A stretch of DNA of 57,261 bases from Pollutimonas bauzanensis_A (GCF_040393045.1 NZ_JBEBUX010000009.1:1-57261); one strand, 5' to 3'; numbered from the stretch's first letter, positions 27,169 through 36,815 are shown. Notes: generated by a model from the letters alone, not told the origin. Translations and numbers: made by a program.

Positions 27169-28137
27169 TCAATCGACGCTTGCGCCAGAAAGGCGTACGC
27201 CTTCTGCCCAGCTCTTGAGTTCTTCATCAATGAAGGCCGCAAACTCCTCAGATGAGCTGTTGTTAACCTCGGCGCCCATGTCGCGCAGCCTATTTGTCAG
27301 CTCTGGCGTAGCCACCGCTTTTTGTATGGATGCCTGGAGTTTTTCCTTGACGGCTGGATCCAGGCCGGCTGGGGCGAATATGCCGAACCATGTCGCAGAG
27401 CGGAATCCGGGTAATCCGGCTTCTTCCATAGTGGGCACGTCTTTGATTGACGCTACGCGAGTTGGATGCGCCAGAGCGATGGCCCGTAGCTTACCGGCAA
27501 GGATATGGGGCTGAGCGGCAGACAGCGTAACGAATGCGACTTGGACCTGTCCGCCAAGCAGGTCCGTGAGCATTGGCGAATCGCCACGATAGGGAATATG
27601 CGTCAACGGAACGTCAGTCTTGGCTTTGAATAGCTCCCCTGTCAGGTGCTGAGGGGTTCCATTTCCGGTCGATGCCATAGTCAGGCCATTGGGCGATTTC
27701 TTGGCGTAATCGATCAGGCTTTTCAGATCTGTGACCGGCAGTGAATTCGTCGCGACCAGTACAAGAGGAATCGTGGAGGTTAGTGAGATGGGTTCGAAAT
27801 CTTTGATGGGATCATAGTTCAGCTTCTTGTAGAGACTGGCGCTGATAGTATGGGCGGCGGTAGTCATGTACAGTTTGTAGCCGTCAGGATTTGCGCGTGC
27901 AAACTGTGAAGCGGCCAGCGTCGTGCCGGCGCCGGGCTGATTGCGAACTACCACTGGCTGATGCAAATAAGTGGGTAGTTTTTCCGCAACCATGCGGGCG
28001 ATGACGTCAGTTGCACCACCCGCCGGGTAGGGCACAACCAACTCAATCGGGCGATCCGGCCACGCGAAAGCAGGGGCTGCGGCAAGTGTCAGCAAGGCGC
28101 ATGTCGTTCGGCCCAGCCAGGTTTTGAAATTCGACAT
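27169..28137 (-). CDS. Bug-family TTT substrate-binding protein
   Basis: This 322-residue periplasmic receptor has a signal peptide ending about residue 25 (LAAAPAFA) and a mature start WPDRPIELVVPYPAGGATDVIAR, which is canonical. It is the first gene of the minus-strand operon, with a LysR gene divergent 199 bp away. It resembles the Bug protein at 30965-31927, with which it shares the FAWPDRPIEL junction, more than the one at 22106-23071, suggesting duplication within this catabolic region. Confidence 0.93.
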   Translation of the reverse strand: MSNFKTWLGRTTCALLTLAAAPAFAWPDRPIELVVPYPAGGATDVIARMVAEKLPTYLHQPVVVRNQPGAGTTLAASQFARANPDGYKLYMTTAAHTISASLYKKLNYDPIKDFEPISLTSTIPLVLVATNSLPVTDLKSLIDYAKKSPNGLTMASTGNGTPQHLTGELFKAKTDVPLTHIPYRGDSPMLTDLLGGQVQVAFVTLSAAQPHILAGKLRAIALAHPTRVASIKDVPTMEEAGLPGFRSATWFGIFAPAGLDPAVKEKLQASIQKAVATPELTNRLRDMGAEVNNSSSEEFAAFIDEELKSWAEGVRLSGASVD

Positions 28138-28263
28138 TTTTGTCTCCTTCTTGATTTTTACTGATTTGAAAAGAGGTGAGCGTCAGCGCAATGGGCATAC
28201 CCGCTTGCCCCTATGCTCGGTACCGAATACTGCCTCATTAGTCTTATAGAGACAAATAGAATT

Positions 28264-28290
28264 TAGTCGATGATTATGAGTCATTGACTA
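28264..28290. promoter_or_regulatory. LysR-type operator candidate (27-bp inverted repeat)
   Basis: TAGTCGATGA, seven bases, then TCATTGACTA form an inverted repeat with nine of ten positions complementary. It sits in the divergent region between the Bug-led operon (start 28137) and the LysR gene (start 28337), and contains T-N11-A spacings as expected for LysR-type binding sites. This is the strongest dyad in the intergenic region and is probably where the adjacent LysR regulator binds. Confidence 0.6.
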
Positions 28291-28336
28291 ACAATGGCAT
28301 AATGGGCTCCTCGTCTGAAAGGCAAGAATCCAGAAA

Positions 28337-29257
28337 ATGACACTCAATATCAAGTACCGCCCTTTGAAAGCCTTTTTGTTGGCGGTCGAAACAGGTTCGT
28401 TTACTCACGCTGCTGATCAGTTGGGGGTGACTCAGCCTTCGTTCACCGTCCTGATTCAGGATCTTGAAAAAGCGCTGGACCTCAAGCTCTTTGAACGCAC
28501 GACGCGAAGTATCACTCTGACGGCGGCGGGTATCGATTTGCGCGATCGTATTCACCGTCCGATTGCCGATCTGGAAGAAACCTATCGGAATATGATGGAT
28601 CTGGCCGCTGTACGCAAGGGGCTGGTGGTAGTGGGGGCTTTGCCATCCACCGCGCTGACCATTATTCCTTCGACCTTGGGGAATTTGCGTCGAAAACACC
28701 CCGCCTTGCAAATTCGGGTGGTCGAGGCACATAACGATGAACTGATAAAAATGCTTCGTACTAATCAGGTGGAATTCGCTTTGGCGACCATGCTGGCGGA
28801 AGTGCCTGATTTGGAGTTTGTGCCGTTAGTGGCTGATGTGTTCTGCGCGGTCTATCCCATAGATCATCCGGCAGCGACGATGGAAACATTGGGTTGGAAG
28901 GACTTGGTCCCGCAGGATTTGGTGTTGTTGTCGCAAGGTTCAAGCGCGCGCAGTCAGTTCGATCGTTCGATAACGTCGGACGGCGCGGTGACCGGATTGC
29001 GATATGACGTCACCCACATGATGACTGCAGTCTTGCTTGTTCGCGAAGGCTTGGGCATTACCTTGCTGCCAAGACTGGCTTTACCAGCATTACCGCTTAA
29101 AGGGTTGCAACATCGGCCGATTGCCGACGAGACGGCGAAGCGCACCATCGGGGTGCTTCGACGCCGGGATCGCCACCTGTCTCCGGCCGGGAAGGTGTTT
29201 CTGGAAGAGCTGCAGCGTTCCGCTTCGAAAATTGATGCAATGTATGCATCTGCTTGA
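28337..29257 (+). CDS. LysR-family transcriptional regulator
   Basis: This 306-residue regulator has an N-terminal winged helix-turn-helix at residues 5-64 (RPLKAFLLAVETGSFTHAADQLGVTQPS, then LEKALDLKLFERTTRSITLTAAG) and a C-terminal LysR substrate-binding domain (about 93-300). It is divergent from the seven-gene hydroxyacid operon and upstream of the ALDH-Bug genes. It is the likely activator of one or both, sensing a pathway metabolite. Confidence 0.94.
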   Translation: MTLNIKYRPLKAFLLAVETGSFTHAADQLGVTQPSFTVLIQDLEKALDLKLFERTTRSITLTAAGIDLRDRIHRPIADLEETYRNMMDLAAVRKGLVVVGALPSTALTIIPSTLGNLRRKHPALQIRVVEAHNDELIKMLRTNQVEFALATMLAEVPDLEFVPLVADVFCAVYPIDHPAATMETLGWKDLVPQDLVLLSQGSSARSQFDRSITSDGAVTGLRYDVTHMMTAVLLVREGLGITLLPRLALPALPLKGLQHRPIADETAKRTIGVLRRRDRHLSPAGKVFLEELQRSASKIDAMYASA

Positions 29258-29388
29258 ACAGACAGACTGCGATTTGATTTTAATAGTTTTTGTCTAATAG
29301 TTTCATTGAGTTTTCAATTGGACCGTAACAATATACACAGGCATTATTCGCGCAGGTATTTCAATTCGCTAATTATCCTGGACTGTAT

Positions 29389-30867
29389 ATGGACGCCCCA
29401 ATTATCAAATCGTTTCGCATTGGCGGAACTTCGCGTGATAGCGCTGTTGGCAGCTCGGCTGTCATTACCTCAATTAACCCCGCAGATGGAAGTATTGCAG
29501 GTACCGTGACGCGCGCTACGGCGCAAGATGTTGATGATGCCGTTGCCGTCGCCTGGGACGCCTTTCGCAATAAGCCATGGCGTAAGCTGCGGCCCGACCA
29601 ACGTGCGACGACCCTATATGAAATTGGGCGCCGTTTATTGTTAGAGCGGGAATCTCTGGCCCGTTTGCAGATGCAGGATAGCGGCAAGCCGATGAAAGAA
29701 TGTCTGCACATGGTTGATGCAGCCGCCGGCCACTTTAGGTACTACGCTGCCGTGTGCGAAACCTGGCAGAATGAAATGACTTCGCCGCGCGGCGAATACT
29801 TTTCGATGGCGCTCGCCGAACCTTTTGGCGTTGTGGCGTGCATCACTCCCTGGAATTCACCCATCATGAATGAGGCGCAGAAAGCCGCGCCGGCCTTGGC
29901 TGCTGGAAATGCCGTATTAATTAAGCCGTCCGAGGAAACACCTCAGTTAGCACTTGAATTGGTCCGTATTTGCTACGAAGCCGGCTTGCCTGAGGGGCTG
30001 ATCACTGCCTTGCCAGGTTACGGTGAGGATGTAGGCGCCGCGATGGTTAAGCACCCCGGCGTACGCATGGTTTCCTTTACTGGCGGTACTGACACCGGTA
30101 GGGCGATTGGCGCGATCGCAGGCCAGCGTCTGATTCCAGTCGGCCTTGAGCTGGGGGGAAAGTCGCCCCACATCGTATTTGAAGATGCGGATATCGATCG
30201 CGCGGTCGCCGGGGTGATGTCCGGAATTTTTGGTTCTGCAGGGCAGAGTTGTGTTGCCGGATCCCGACTGTTTGTTCAGAAGAGCATCTACAAGCGCTTT
30301 ATGGAAAGTTTGGTGGAAAAAACCCGTTCACTATGTGTCGGTCTGCCTGATGATCCAGGTGTCCAAATGGGCCCACTGGTATCAAAGGCGCATCGTGACA
30401 AAGTTGCGGGCTATGTAGACATCGGTAGGCAGGAGGGTGGGAAGATCCTGGTTGGTGGCGATCGTCCGACCGACCCACGCTTGCAAAATGGCTGCTTCTA
30501 TATGCCGACGATTATCGATGGGCTGACTAATCGTGCGAGGGTGTGTCAGGAAGAAATCTTTGGACCGGTACTGGTCGCACTGCCTTTTGAGGATGAGGCT
30601 GATGTCATTGAGCAAGGCAACGATACAGCTTTTGGTCTGGCGGCAGGTATGTGGACTGGCGATTATGCACGCGCCTGGCGCGTTGCTCGCGAACTGGAAG
30701 CGGGTTCGGTGTGGATTAACACCTATAAACAGTCGCACATCGCAACGCCATTCGGTGGGTTCAAGGATAGTGGTATTGGGCGTGAGAAGGGCCTGCATGG
30801 TTTGCGGCTGTATAGCCAAGTGAAGAGTGTTTATTTCGGCACGCACGAAAAACCGATGGGCTTGTAA
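29389..30867 (+). CDS. NAD(P)-dependent aldehyde dehydrogenase (first of two paralogues)
   Basis: This 492-residue ALDH-superfamily enzyme has the catalytic cysteine C288 in GSAGQSCVAGSRL and the general-base glutamate E254 in GLELGGKSP. NAD-site ITPWNSP, GNAVLIKPSE and SFTGGT segments are intact. It oxidises an aldehyde to the carboxylate; substrate unknown. It is 131 bp after lysR, where the word TAATAGTTT is repeated at 29281 and 29295, and 97 bp before a Bug receptor. It closely resembles the ALDH at 32150-33652, with the catalytic residues at identical numbers. Confidence 0.94.
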   Translation: MDAPIIKSFRIGGTSRDSAVGSSAVITSINPADGSIAGTVTRATAQDVDDAVAVAWDAFRNKPWRKLRPDQRATTLYEIGRRLLLERESLARLQMQDSGKPMKECLHMVDAAAGHFRYYAAVCETWQNEMTSPRGEYFSMALAEPFGVVACITPWNSPIMNEAQKAAPALAAGNAVLIKPSEETPQLALELVRICYEAGLPEGLITALPGYGEDVGAAMVKHPGVRMVSFTGGTDTGRAIGAIAGQRLIPVGLELGGKSPHIVFEDADIDRAVAGVMSGIFGSAGQSCVAGSRLFVQKSIYKRFMESLVEKTRSLCVGLPDDPGVQMGPLVSKAHRDKVAGYVDIGRQEGGKILVGGDRPTDPRLQNGCFYMPTIIDGLTNRARVCQEEIFGPVLVALPFEDEADVIEQGNDTAFGLAAGMWTGDYARAWRVARELEAGSVWINTYKQSHIATPFGGFKDSGIGREKGLHGLRLYSQVKSVYFGTHEKPMGL

Positions 30868-30964
30868 TCGGATCAAGATGCCAGTCTTCCGAAGGCAGTT
30901 TCAGTCTTCGGTCATCAATTTATGCACATCATTTCCGTCGGTGTGACGGCAAGGAGAAAAAATA

Positions 30965-31927
30965 ATGATATCGCTCAAACTCCGGTCTTGGCTTCGAGGG
31001 GTTTTATGCGCGAGCCTTACGCTCGTCAGTAGTTCAGCTTTTGCTTGGCCCGATCGTCCTATCGAGCTGATCGTCGGATTTGCTGCGGGAGGAGGTACCG
31101 ATCTGACCGCCCGCACACTTGCCACATACCTGGAAAAAGAGCTGGGTGGGCCGGTTGTTGTTGTCAACAAAGCGGGTGCTTCCGGGGCATTGGGGTTGGC
31201 CTATGTCGCGCGGGCGAAGCCGGATGGCTACACTTTGGGCGTCACGAATATGCCGGGATTATTGACGCTGCCGATCGAGCGGGAGGCGGGTTTCAATTTC
31301 GAGAGCTTTACCTATTTGGGCACTTTGGTGCGTGATCCCAGCGCGTTCAGCGTGAGCGCTGAATCTCCTTACCAGAATCTAAAGGAATTAATCGACGACG
31401 CGCGCAAGCAACCGGGTTTGCTAAGCTATGCATCGACGGGTGTCGGCACCGACGATCATTTGGCCATGGTGCTGTTCAATAGCGATACGGGCGTGGAACT
31501 GAATCACGTTCCTTTCAATGGCGCGGCGCCAATGCGTAACGCCGTGTTGGGTGGACACGCTACGATCGGAGGGATGAACCTGGGCGAAGCAATGCCTTAT
31601 CAAGGCACAAAGCTGCGAATTCTTGGACAGGCGAGTGAGAAACGCTCGCCTTTGGCCCCAGATGTTCCGACCTTTATCGAGCAGGGTGTCAACCTGGTTT
31701 TTGCTTCCGAACGCGGTGTCGTCGCACCTAAAGATTTGCCCGCCGAGGTGCAGGTGAAGATTTCAGATGCGTTGGAAAAAATTGCCGCCGATCCTAAGTT
31801 CCAGGATGCGATGCATAAACAGTTCACCGAAATGGACTATTTGCGGGGCGACGCCTGGAAGGTCCGTCTGAAGAAAGCTGATGATCACTTCAGGGCGCTA
31901 TGGGCCAAGCAACAGTGGATCGATTAA
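30965..31927 (+). CDS. Bug-family TTT substrate-binding protein
   Basis: This 320-residue receptor has a signal peptide ending around residue 26 (SSSAFA) and a mature N-terminus WPDRPIELIVGFAAGGGTDLTART, a Bug hallmark. ARAKPDGYTLGVT is also conserved. It lies between an aldehyde dehydrogenase and an intrinsic terminator, so it probably closes a two-gene unit. Aldehyde oxidation coupled to carboxylate or aldehyde uptake is suggested. Confidence 0.93.
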   Translation: MISLKLRSWLRGVLCASLTLVSSSAFAWPDRPIELIVGFAAGGGTDLTARTLATYLEKELGGPVVVVNKAGASGALGLAYVARAKPDGYTLGVTNMPGLLTLPIEREAGFNFESFTYLGTLVRDPSAFSVSAESPYQNLKELIDDARKQPGLLSYASTGVGTDDHLAMVLFNSDTGVELNHVPFNGAAPMRNAVLGGHATIGGMNLGEAMPYQGTKLRILGQASEKRSPLAPDVPTFIEQGVNLVFASERGVVAPKDLPAEVQVKISDALEKIAADPKFQDAMHKQFTEMDYLRGDAWKVRLKKADDHFRALWAKQQWID

Positions 31928-31980
31928 GCCGCTTTTCCAGCGTTGGTGTCGACGAGTAATTGGTACTGCCTGATAAGAAA

Positions 31981-32005
31981 AGCCCGCAATAGCGGGCTTT
32001 TTTTT
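31981..32005 (+). terminator. Intrinsic terminator after the Bug gene
   Basis: AGCCCGC, loop AATA, GCGGGCT form a perfect 7-bp GC-rich stem (31981-31998) followed directly by a run of T residues to 32005. It lies 54 bp after the Bug stop. An upstream A run could let it work partly in reverse. Confidence 0.92.
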
Positions 32006-32149
32006 GAATTTTCTTGACAACGATCTTGGTCTTATTGATAATGAAACAGAACATCTAGTGCGTCAGGCAGAACATAATGCTTGGGCCTGTAGGTCCGTAA
32101 TCCATAGCGAAACTAAACCAATTCTTGTATTTAACCGGAGTAACTCAGT

Positions 32150-33652
32150 ATGTCGCAGCAGTCGGTTTCCGACCTTAAGTCGTTTTTGATCAATGGCGAA
32201 TGGGTATCGAACCCAACGGAGTCATTCGAGTCAATCAATCCAGCGACGGGAGAGGTCAATTACCGCTTGTCCGTAGCCACGGCGCTTCATGTCGATGCGG
32301 CGGTGGCGTCGGCCAAAGCCGCAGCGGCCTTGCCATCCTGGAAGGAAATGCTGCCACACGTGCGCGCCCAGATATTGATGCGCATTGCCGCCCTTATCGT
32401 AGAGCGCGGCGATGAACTCGCCGGGCTACAAATGGCCGAGAATGGGAAGGTCTGGTCCGAATGTAAAGCGCAGGCTGGTAGCGCCGCAGCTACGTTCCGA
32501 TACTATGCCGCAGTATGCGAAACGCTGGGGGCGGAAGTGACGCCGTCTCGAGGTAATTACCTTTCGATGACGTCTTATGAACCTTATGGGGTCGTCGCTG
32601 CCATAACACCGTGGAATTCGCCCCTGACAATGGAAGCCCAAAAGGTGGCTCCGGCGCTGGCAGCGGGCAACGCCGTTATCTTAAAGCCGTCCGAGATCAC
32701 GCCATCGGCGGGTTTGCTATTGGGTGAAATCGCATTGCAGGCGGGCTTGCCGCCCGGCATTTTGAACGTATTGACGGGAAATGGCGCGATTACGGGCAAA
32801 AGCCTGGTCCAGCACCCGGGCGTACGCATGGTGTCGTTTACCGGTGGCACCGCCAGCGGCCGCGCTATTGGCATGATGGCTGCCGAACGACTGATACCGG
32901 TCGCCCTCGAGCTTGGCGGTAAATCACCGCATATTGTGTTTGACGATGCCAATCTGGAAGCGGCTGTCGAAAGTATCGTAGGCGGCATCTTCGAGGGCAG
33001 CGGGCAATCTTGCGTTGCTGGATCCCGGCTATTTGTACAGAGCTCGGTTTACGACAAGCTGACGGCATTACTGGTGAAGCGCGGTCAGGCGATAAAACTG
33101 GGCTTGCCTGACGCCCCCGGATCGCAGATGGGGCCCGTTTCCAGCTTTGCCCATCGCACGCGTATCGAGCAATTAGTAGCATCGGCCGTGGCCGAAGGCG
33201 GGCAGGTACTGCTTGGCGGACAGCGTCCTGAAGGTCAGGAGTTTGAGCAGGGTGCGTACTATTTGCCCACTATTGTTGCAGGCCTGGATAACCAGGCGAC
33301 AGCCGTACGCGAAGAGATCTTCGGTCCCGTGCTTTGCGTTCTACCGTTTACGGACGAGGCCGACCTTATCGCCCAGGCCAACGACAGTGCTTTCGGCCTG
33401 GCATCCGGAATTTGGACGGCCAATTACCAGCGTGCCTGGCGGGTTGCACGAGCACTGGAAACCGGGCTTGTCTGGATCAATACCTACAAACAACTGTCGA
33501 TTTCCACCCCGTTTGGTGGATTCAAAGATAGCGGGATAGGGCGCGAAAAGGGCGTGACGGGGCTGAGACTTTACCAGCAGAGTAAAGGCATTTACTGGAG
33601 CATGGATCCTGACAATTTTCCGGTGGCAGCAACGGCATCAACGGAAAGCTGA
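32150..33652 (+). CDS. NAD(P)-dependent aldehyde dehydrogenase (second paralogue)
   Basis: This 500-residue ALDH has catalytic C288 in GSGQSCVAGSRL and E254 in ALELGGKSP. Long stretches match the ALDH at 29389-30867, including FRYYAAVCET, GVRMVSFTGGT and the C-terminal STPFGGFKDSGIGREKG region, so the two arose by duplication. A new transcription unit begins after the terminator at 31981. A HIBADH-family gene follows 58 bp downstream. Differences before residue 110 and at the C-terminus suggest different substrates. Confidence 0.94.
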   Translation: MSQQSVSDLKSFLINGEWVSNPTESFESINPATGEVNYRLSVATALHVDAAVASAKAAAALPSWKEMLPHVRAQILMRIAALIVERGDELAGLQMAENGKVWSECKAQAGSAAATFRYYAAVCETLGAEVTPSRGNYLSMTSYEPYGVVAAITPWNSPLTMEAQKVAPALAAGNAVILKPSEITPSAGLLLGEIALQAGLPPGILNVLTGNGAITGKSLVQHPGVRMVSFTGGTASGRAIGMMAAERLIPVALELGGKSPHIVFDDANLEAAVESIVGGIFEGSGQSCVAGSRLFVQSSVYDKLTALLVKRGQAIKLGLPDAPGSQMGPVSSFAHRTRIEQLVASAVAEGGQVLLGGQRPEGQEFEQGAYYLPTIVAGLDNQATAVREEIFGPVLCVLPFTDEADLIAQANDSAFGLASGIWTANYQRAWRVARALETGLVWINTYKQLSISTPFGGFKDSGIGREKGVTGLRLYQQSKGIYWSMDPDNFPVAATASTES

Positions 33653-33710
33653 GTGCCGCCGCTTCAACTCAATCTTTATCCATAACAAACAACATAAAGG
33701 ACAGACATTC

Positions 33711-34598
33711 ATGTCTACAGTAAACACGATTGGATTTATTGGCGTTGGCGTGATGGGCGAACCAATTTGTCGTCACTTGGCTACAAAAAGCGGTGCTCGT
33801 GTCATGGCCTATGATCGCGACAATGCGCCACTGGAACGCCTGGCCGAGCATGGCGTCATCACCGCTACACTGACAGAGATAGCCGAACAGGCCGATATAA
33901 TTTTTATGTCCTTGCCGTCGGGTGAAATTGTTCAGGACGTCATACGCGGCAACGGCGGCGCAGGGCTGTTGGCACTGTGCCGCTCTGGGCAACTGATTGT
34001 CGATCTAAGTACTTCTCCGGTCGAACTCAGTCGCCAGTTGTCTGCCGACCTGGCGAACGTCGGCATTTCGTTTGCCGACTCACCTGTCATGCGCACTCGT
34101 GCGGCTGCCGAAGCCGGCACGCTAGCTGTACCAGTAGGGGCGGATGACGCCGTTTTCGCGCGTATCGAACCGCTATTGCGTACGTTTGCCGCCGATGTCG
34201 TTCATGTCGGAGGCATTGGCGCAGGCCAGGTTGTGAAGATTCTGAATAACATGGTGCTTTACGAAACTGTTCTGGCGCTGGCCGAGGCGCGCGCGATCGG
34301 CATACGCGCTGGCGTGGATCCCGAGCGTTTGTTCGCAGCGATGTCAGTCGGTTCGGCAGATAGCTTTGCATTGCGCAATCATGGCATGAAGGCGATTGCG
34401 CCCCAAAACTTTCCGGAAAAGGCGTTCCCAGTGGTGTATGCCAAAAAGGACTTGCAGTATGCCGTAGGTTTGGCCGAGCAAGTGGGCGTGAATGCGACAG
34501 GGGCGAAAAACCTGATCGCATGCTTTGACCAAGCGATTGCCGCTGGCCATGGTGATAAGTATGCACCTGCCATCAGCCTGGTTTTTGAAGGGCAATAA
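33711..34598 (+). CDS. 3-hydroxyisobutyrate dehydrogenase-family oxidoreductase
   Basis: This 295-residue beta-hydroxyacid dehydrogenase has a nucleotide-binding GVGVMG motif (residues 11-16), substrate loop DSPVMRTRAAAEAGTL (123-138) and catalytic K176 in GQVVKILNN. It is a distant paralogue of the enzyme at 23128-24018. Sitting between an ALDH and an IclR regulator, it may form the semialdehyde or hydroxyacid that the ALDH handles. The precise substrate is unknown. Confidence 0.92.
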   Translation: MSTVNTIGFIGVGVMGEPICRHLATKSGARVMAYDRDNAPLERLAEHGVITATLTEIAEQADIIFMSLPSGEIVQDVIRGNGGAGLLALCRSGQLIVDLSTSPVELSRQLSADLANVGISFADSPVMRTRAAAEAGTLAVPVGADDAVFARIEPLLRTFAADVVHVGGIGAGQVVKILNNMVLYETVLALAEARAIGIRAGVDPERLFAAMSVGSADSFALRNHGMKAIAPQNFPEKAFPVVYAKKDLQYAVGLAEQVGVNATGAKNLIACFDQAIAAGHGDKYAPAISLVFEGQ

Positions 34599-34693
34599 TT
34601 CGGTTTGGCCAGAGACGGGCTGGTTTACGCTGGGCGCGGTACAACATGCCATAATTGGCTTTCATCCATAATCATCTAGTCAATAGCCTTTAT

Positions 34694-35407
34694 ATGAGTC
34701 CTACTTCAGCACCAGGCGATGACGGGGTAGCCGCAGTAGATCGCGCCCTGGCTATCGTTGATGTCATTACGCGTCGCAGTGACCCTATCACTCTGGCCGA
34801 TTTGTCTCGCGCCACGGGCTACTATAAAAGTACGCTGCTGCGCTTAATTGCCTCGTTGGAAAAGGCGTCATTAGTGGTGCGACGCAGTGACGGGCGCTAT
34901 GCCCTTGGCCGCTACGCTCACGATCTTGGCCGCGCCTACGAGGCAGCGTATCGGCTTACAGAAATCCTGCTTCCCATATTGCAAGATCTGGTCAATCGAG
35001 GCAGTGAAAGCGGTTCTTTTCATGTGTATCACGATGCCCAGTCACGTGTTTGTCTGCTGCGGGTTGACTCACATCACTCCACGCTGGACCGCATCCGGGT
35101 CGGGGACCTTTTGCCACTAAGCAGGGGGGCTGCCGGCAAGCTGATACAAACTTATCACGGCAAAGGGCTTGCGCCGTCGAAAGATCATGTCATTGCTATT
35201 TCGATGGGCGAGCGGGATGCTAACTGCGCGGCCGTTGCCAGCCCAATATTCGGGCTGGATAACGAGTTTTGCGGCGCCATTTCACTGTCCGGGCCTAAAG
35301 AAAGGTTTACGCCTGAAGCCGTCAGCAAGATGTCGGAAATGGTGCAGACCGCAGCGGCGAAGGCCACCGAAACCTTGGGCGGCATCTGGCCGAACAAGGC
35401 TTCCTGA
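34694..35407 (+). CDS. IclR-family transcriptional regulator
   Basis: This 237-residue regulator has an N-terminal winged helix-turn-helix (residues about 11-70: AVDRALAIVDVITRRSDPITLADLSRATGYYKSTLLRLI) and a C-terminal IclR effector domain (about 85-235). The ATG at 34694 (MSPTSAPG) was preferred to a TTG at 34655, which would only add a non-conserved leader. It closes the ALDH-HIBADH unit and probably regulates it. Confidence 0.92.
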   Translation: MSPTSAPGDDGVAAVDRALAIVDVITRRSDPITLADLSRATGYYKSTLLRLIASLEKASLVVRRSDGRYALGRYAHDLGRAYEAAYRLTEILLPILQDLVNRGSESGSFHVYHDAQSRVCLLRVDSHHSTLDRIRVGDLLPLSRGAAGKLIQTYHGKGLAPSKDHVIAISMGERDANCAAVASPIFGLDNEFCGAISLSGPKERFTPEAVSKMSEMVQTAAAKATETLGGIWPNKAS

Positions 35408-35419
35408 CCAGTCCCGTCT

Positions 35420-36745
35420 TTACTCCACTGTCTTCAAGACCTCCTCAAGCGTGCGGAATATTTTCTGAATCTCGCTTTCTTCGATGATTAGCGGCGGCGA
35501 TATAGCGATGATGTCGCCGGTGTAGCGCACCATGACGCCTTGGTCGAAACATTTCTTGAACACTTCGGCCGCGCGTGCTCCGGGGGCGTCGGGGCGGGGT
35601 GTCAGTTCTATGCCGGCGACCAGGCCCAGGTTGCGCACGTCGATGACATGGCGCGCGCTTTCCAGCGAATGAGCGGCGTCTTCGAATTTGGCGGCGAGTC
35701 CGTGTGCACGCTGGAATAATTGATCGCGTTCATAGATTTCCAGCGTGGCCAGGACGGCTGCGGTAGCCAAAGGGTGTGCAGAATAGGTGTAGCCATGGAA
35801 GAATTCGATGCCATTGGCAGCCGCTTCCAGGATGGTGTCGTGAATCTGGCGTTTGACGGCGACAGCGCCCGCAGGGACGCTGGCATTGCTGATGCCTTTG
35901 GCAAGCGTGATCAAGTCGGGCGTAACGCCGAAGTATTCGCTGGCGGTGTTGGCGCCAAGGCGACCAAAAGCGGTAATGACCTCATCGAAAATCAACAGAA
36001 TGCCGTGTTTTTCCGTGATGGCGCGTAGCTTCTCAAGATAACCTTTGGGCGGCACCAGTACGCCTGTAGACCCGGCCAATGGCTCAACGATAACTGCGGC
36101 GATGGTTGAGGCATCGTGCAGGGCGATGATGCGTTCAAGTTCGTCGGCAAAGTGTTCGCCCCAGGCTGGCTGCCCGCGTGAGTGGGCATTCTTGGATAAG
36201 TCGTGTGTGTGCGGCAGGTGGTCGATGTTGGGCAGCAGGGCGCCTGAAAAGGTCTTGCGGTTAGGTGAAATGCCACCGACCGAAATGCCGCCGAAGCCTA
36301 CGCCGTGATAGCCGCGTTCGCGTCCTATCAGCCTGGTGCGTTGGCCTTCGCCGCGTGCCCGATGGTAGGCCAGCGCAATTTTCAACGAGGTATCTACCGA
36401 CTCTGAACCCGAGTTGGTAAAGAATATGCGATCCATGCCCGCAGGCATCATTTTGGCTACGGCCGAGGCAGCGCGAAAGGAATCCTGGTGACCCAACTGA
36501 AAGCTGGGCGCATAGTCCATTTCTGCAGTTTGGCGCGAAATGGCTTCGATAATTTCGCTGCGTCCATGGCCTGCATTGACGCACCAGAGCCCCGCCGTGC
36601 CGTCGAGTACCTGCTGGCCTTCAACGGTGGTGTAGTACATGCCTTTGGCCTTTGCGAGCAAGCGTGGGTGCTCTTTGAACTGGCGATTGGCGGTAAAGGG
36701 CATCCACAGGTTCGAGAGGTCTGGCGTGTGGGCTGTATTGGTCAT
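35420..36745 (-). CDS. Class III PLP-dependent aminotransferase (omega-amino acid:pyruvate type)
   Basis: This 441-residue fold-I aminotransferase resembles beta-alanine/omega-amino acid:pyruvate aminotransferases. Motifs seen are LWMPFTANRQF at the N-terminus, FTNSGSESVDTSLKIA for phosphate binding, LIFDEVITAFGR (PLP-ring Asp) and TLAKGISNASVPAGAV (Schiff-base Lys). An AGGTG ribosome site supports the ATG at 36745; a TTG at 36763 is less likely. It is divergent from a MocR-type regulator, a typical regulator-target pair. Confidence 0.92.
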   Translation of the reverse strand: MTNTAHTPDLSNLWMPFTANRQFKEHPRLLAKAKGMYYTTVEGQQVLDGTAGLWCVNAGHGRSEIIEAISRQTAEMDYAPSFQLGHQDSFRAASAVAKMMPAGMDRIFFTNSGSESVDTSLKIALAYHRARGEGQRTRLIGRERGYHGVGFGGISVGGISPNRKTFSGALLPNIDHLPHTHDLSKNAHSRGQPAWGEHFADELERIIALHDASTIAAVIVEPLAGSTGVLVPPKGYLEKLRAITEKHGILLIFDEVITAFGRLGANTASEYFGVTPDLITLAKGISNASVPAGAVAVKRQIHDTILEAAANGIEFFHGYTYSAHPLATAAVLATLEIYERDQLFQRAHGLAAKFEDAAHSLESARHVIDVRNLGLVAGIELTPRPDAPGARAAEVFKKCFDQGVMVRYTGDIIAISPPLIIEESEIQKIFRTLEEVLKTVE

Positions 36746-36815
36746 GATCACCTCAGTGGGCAAGAAATAAATAAAGGCTTACAGGTGCTATTCTCGTTGC
36801 GGTCGCTGCCTAATT

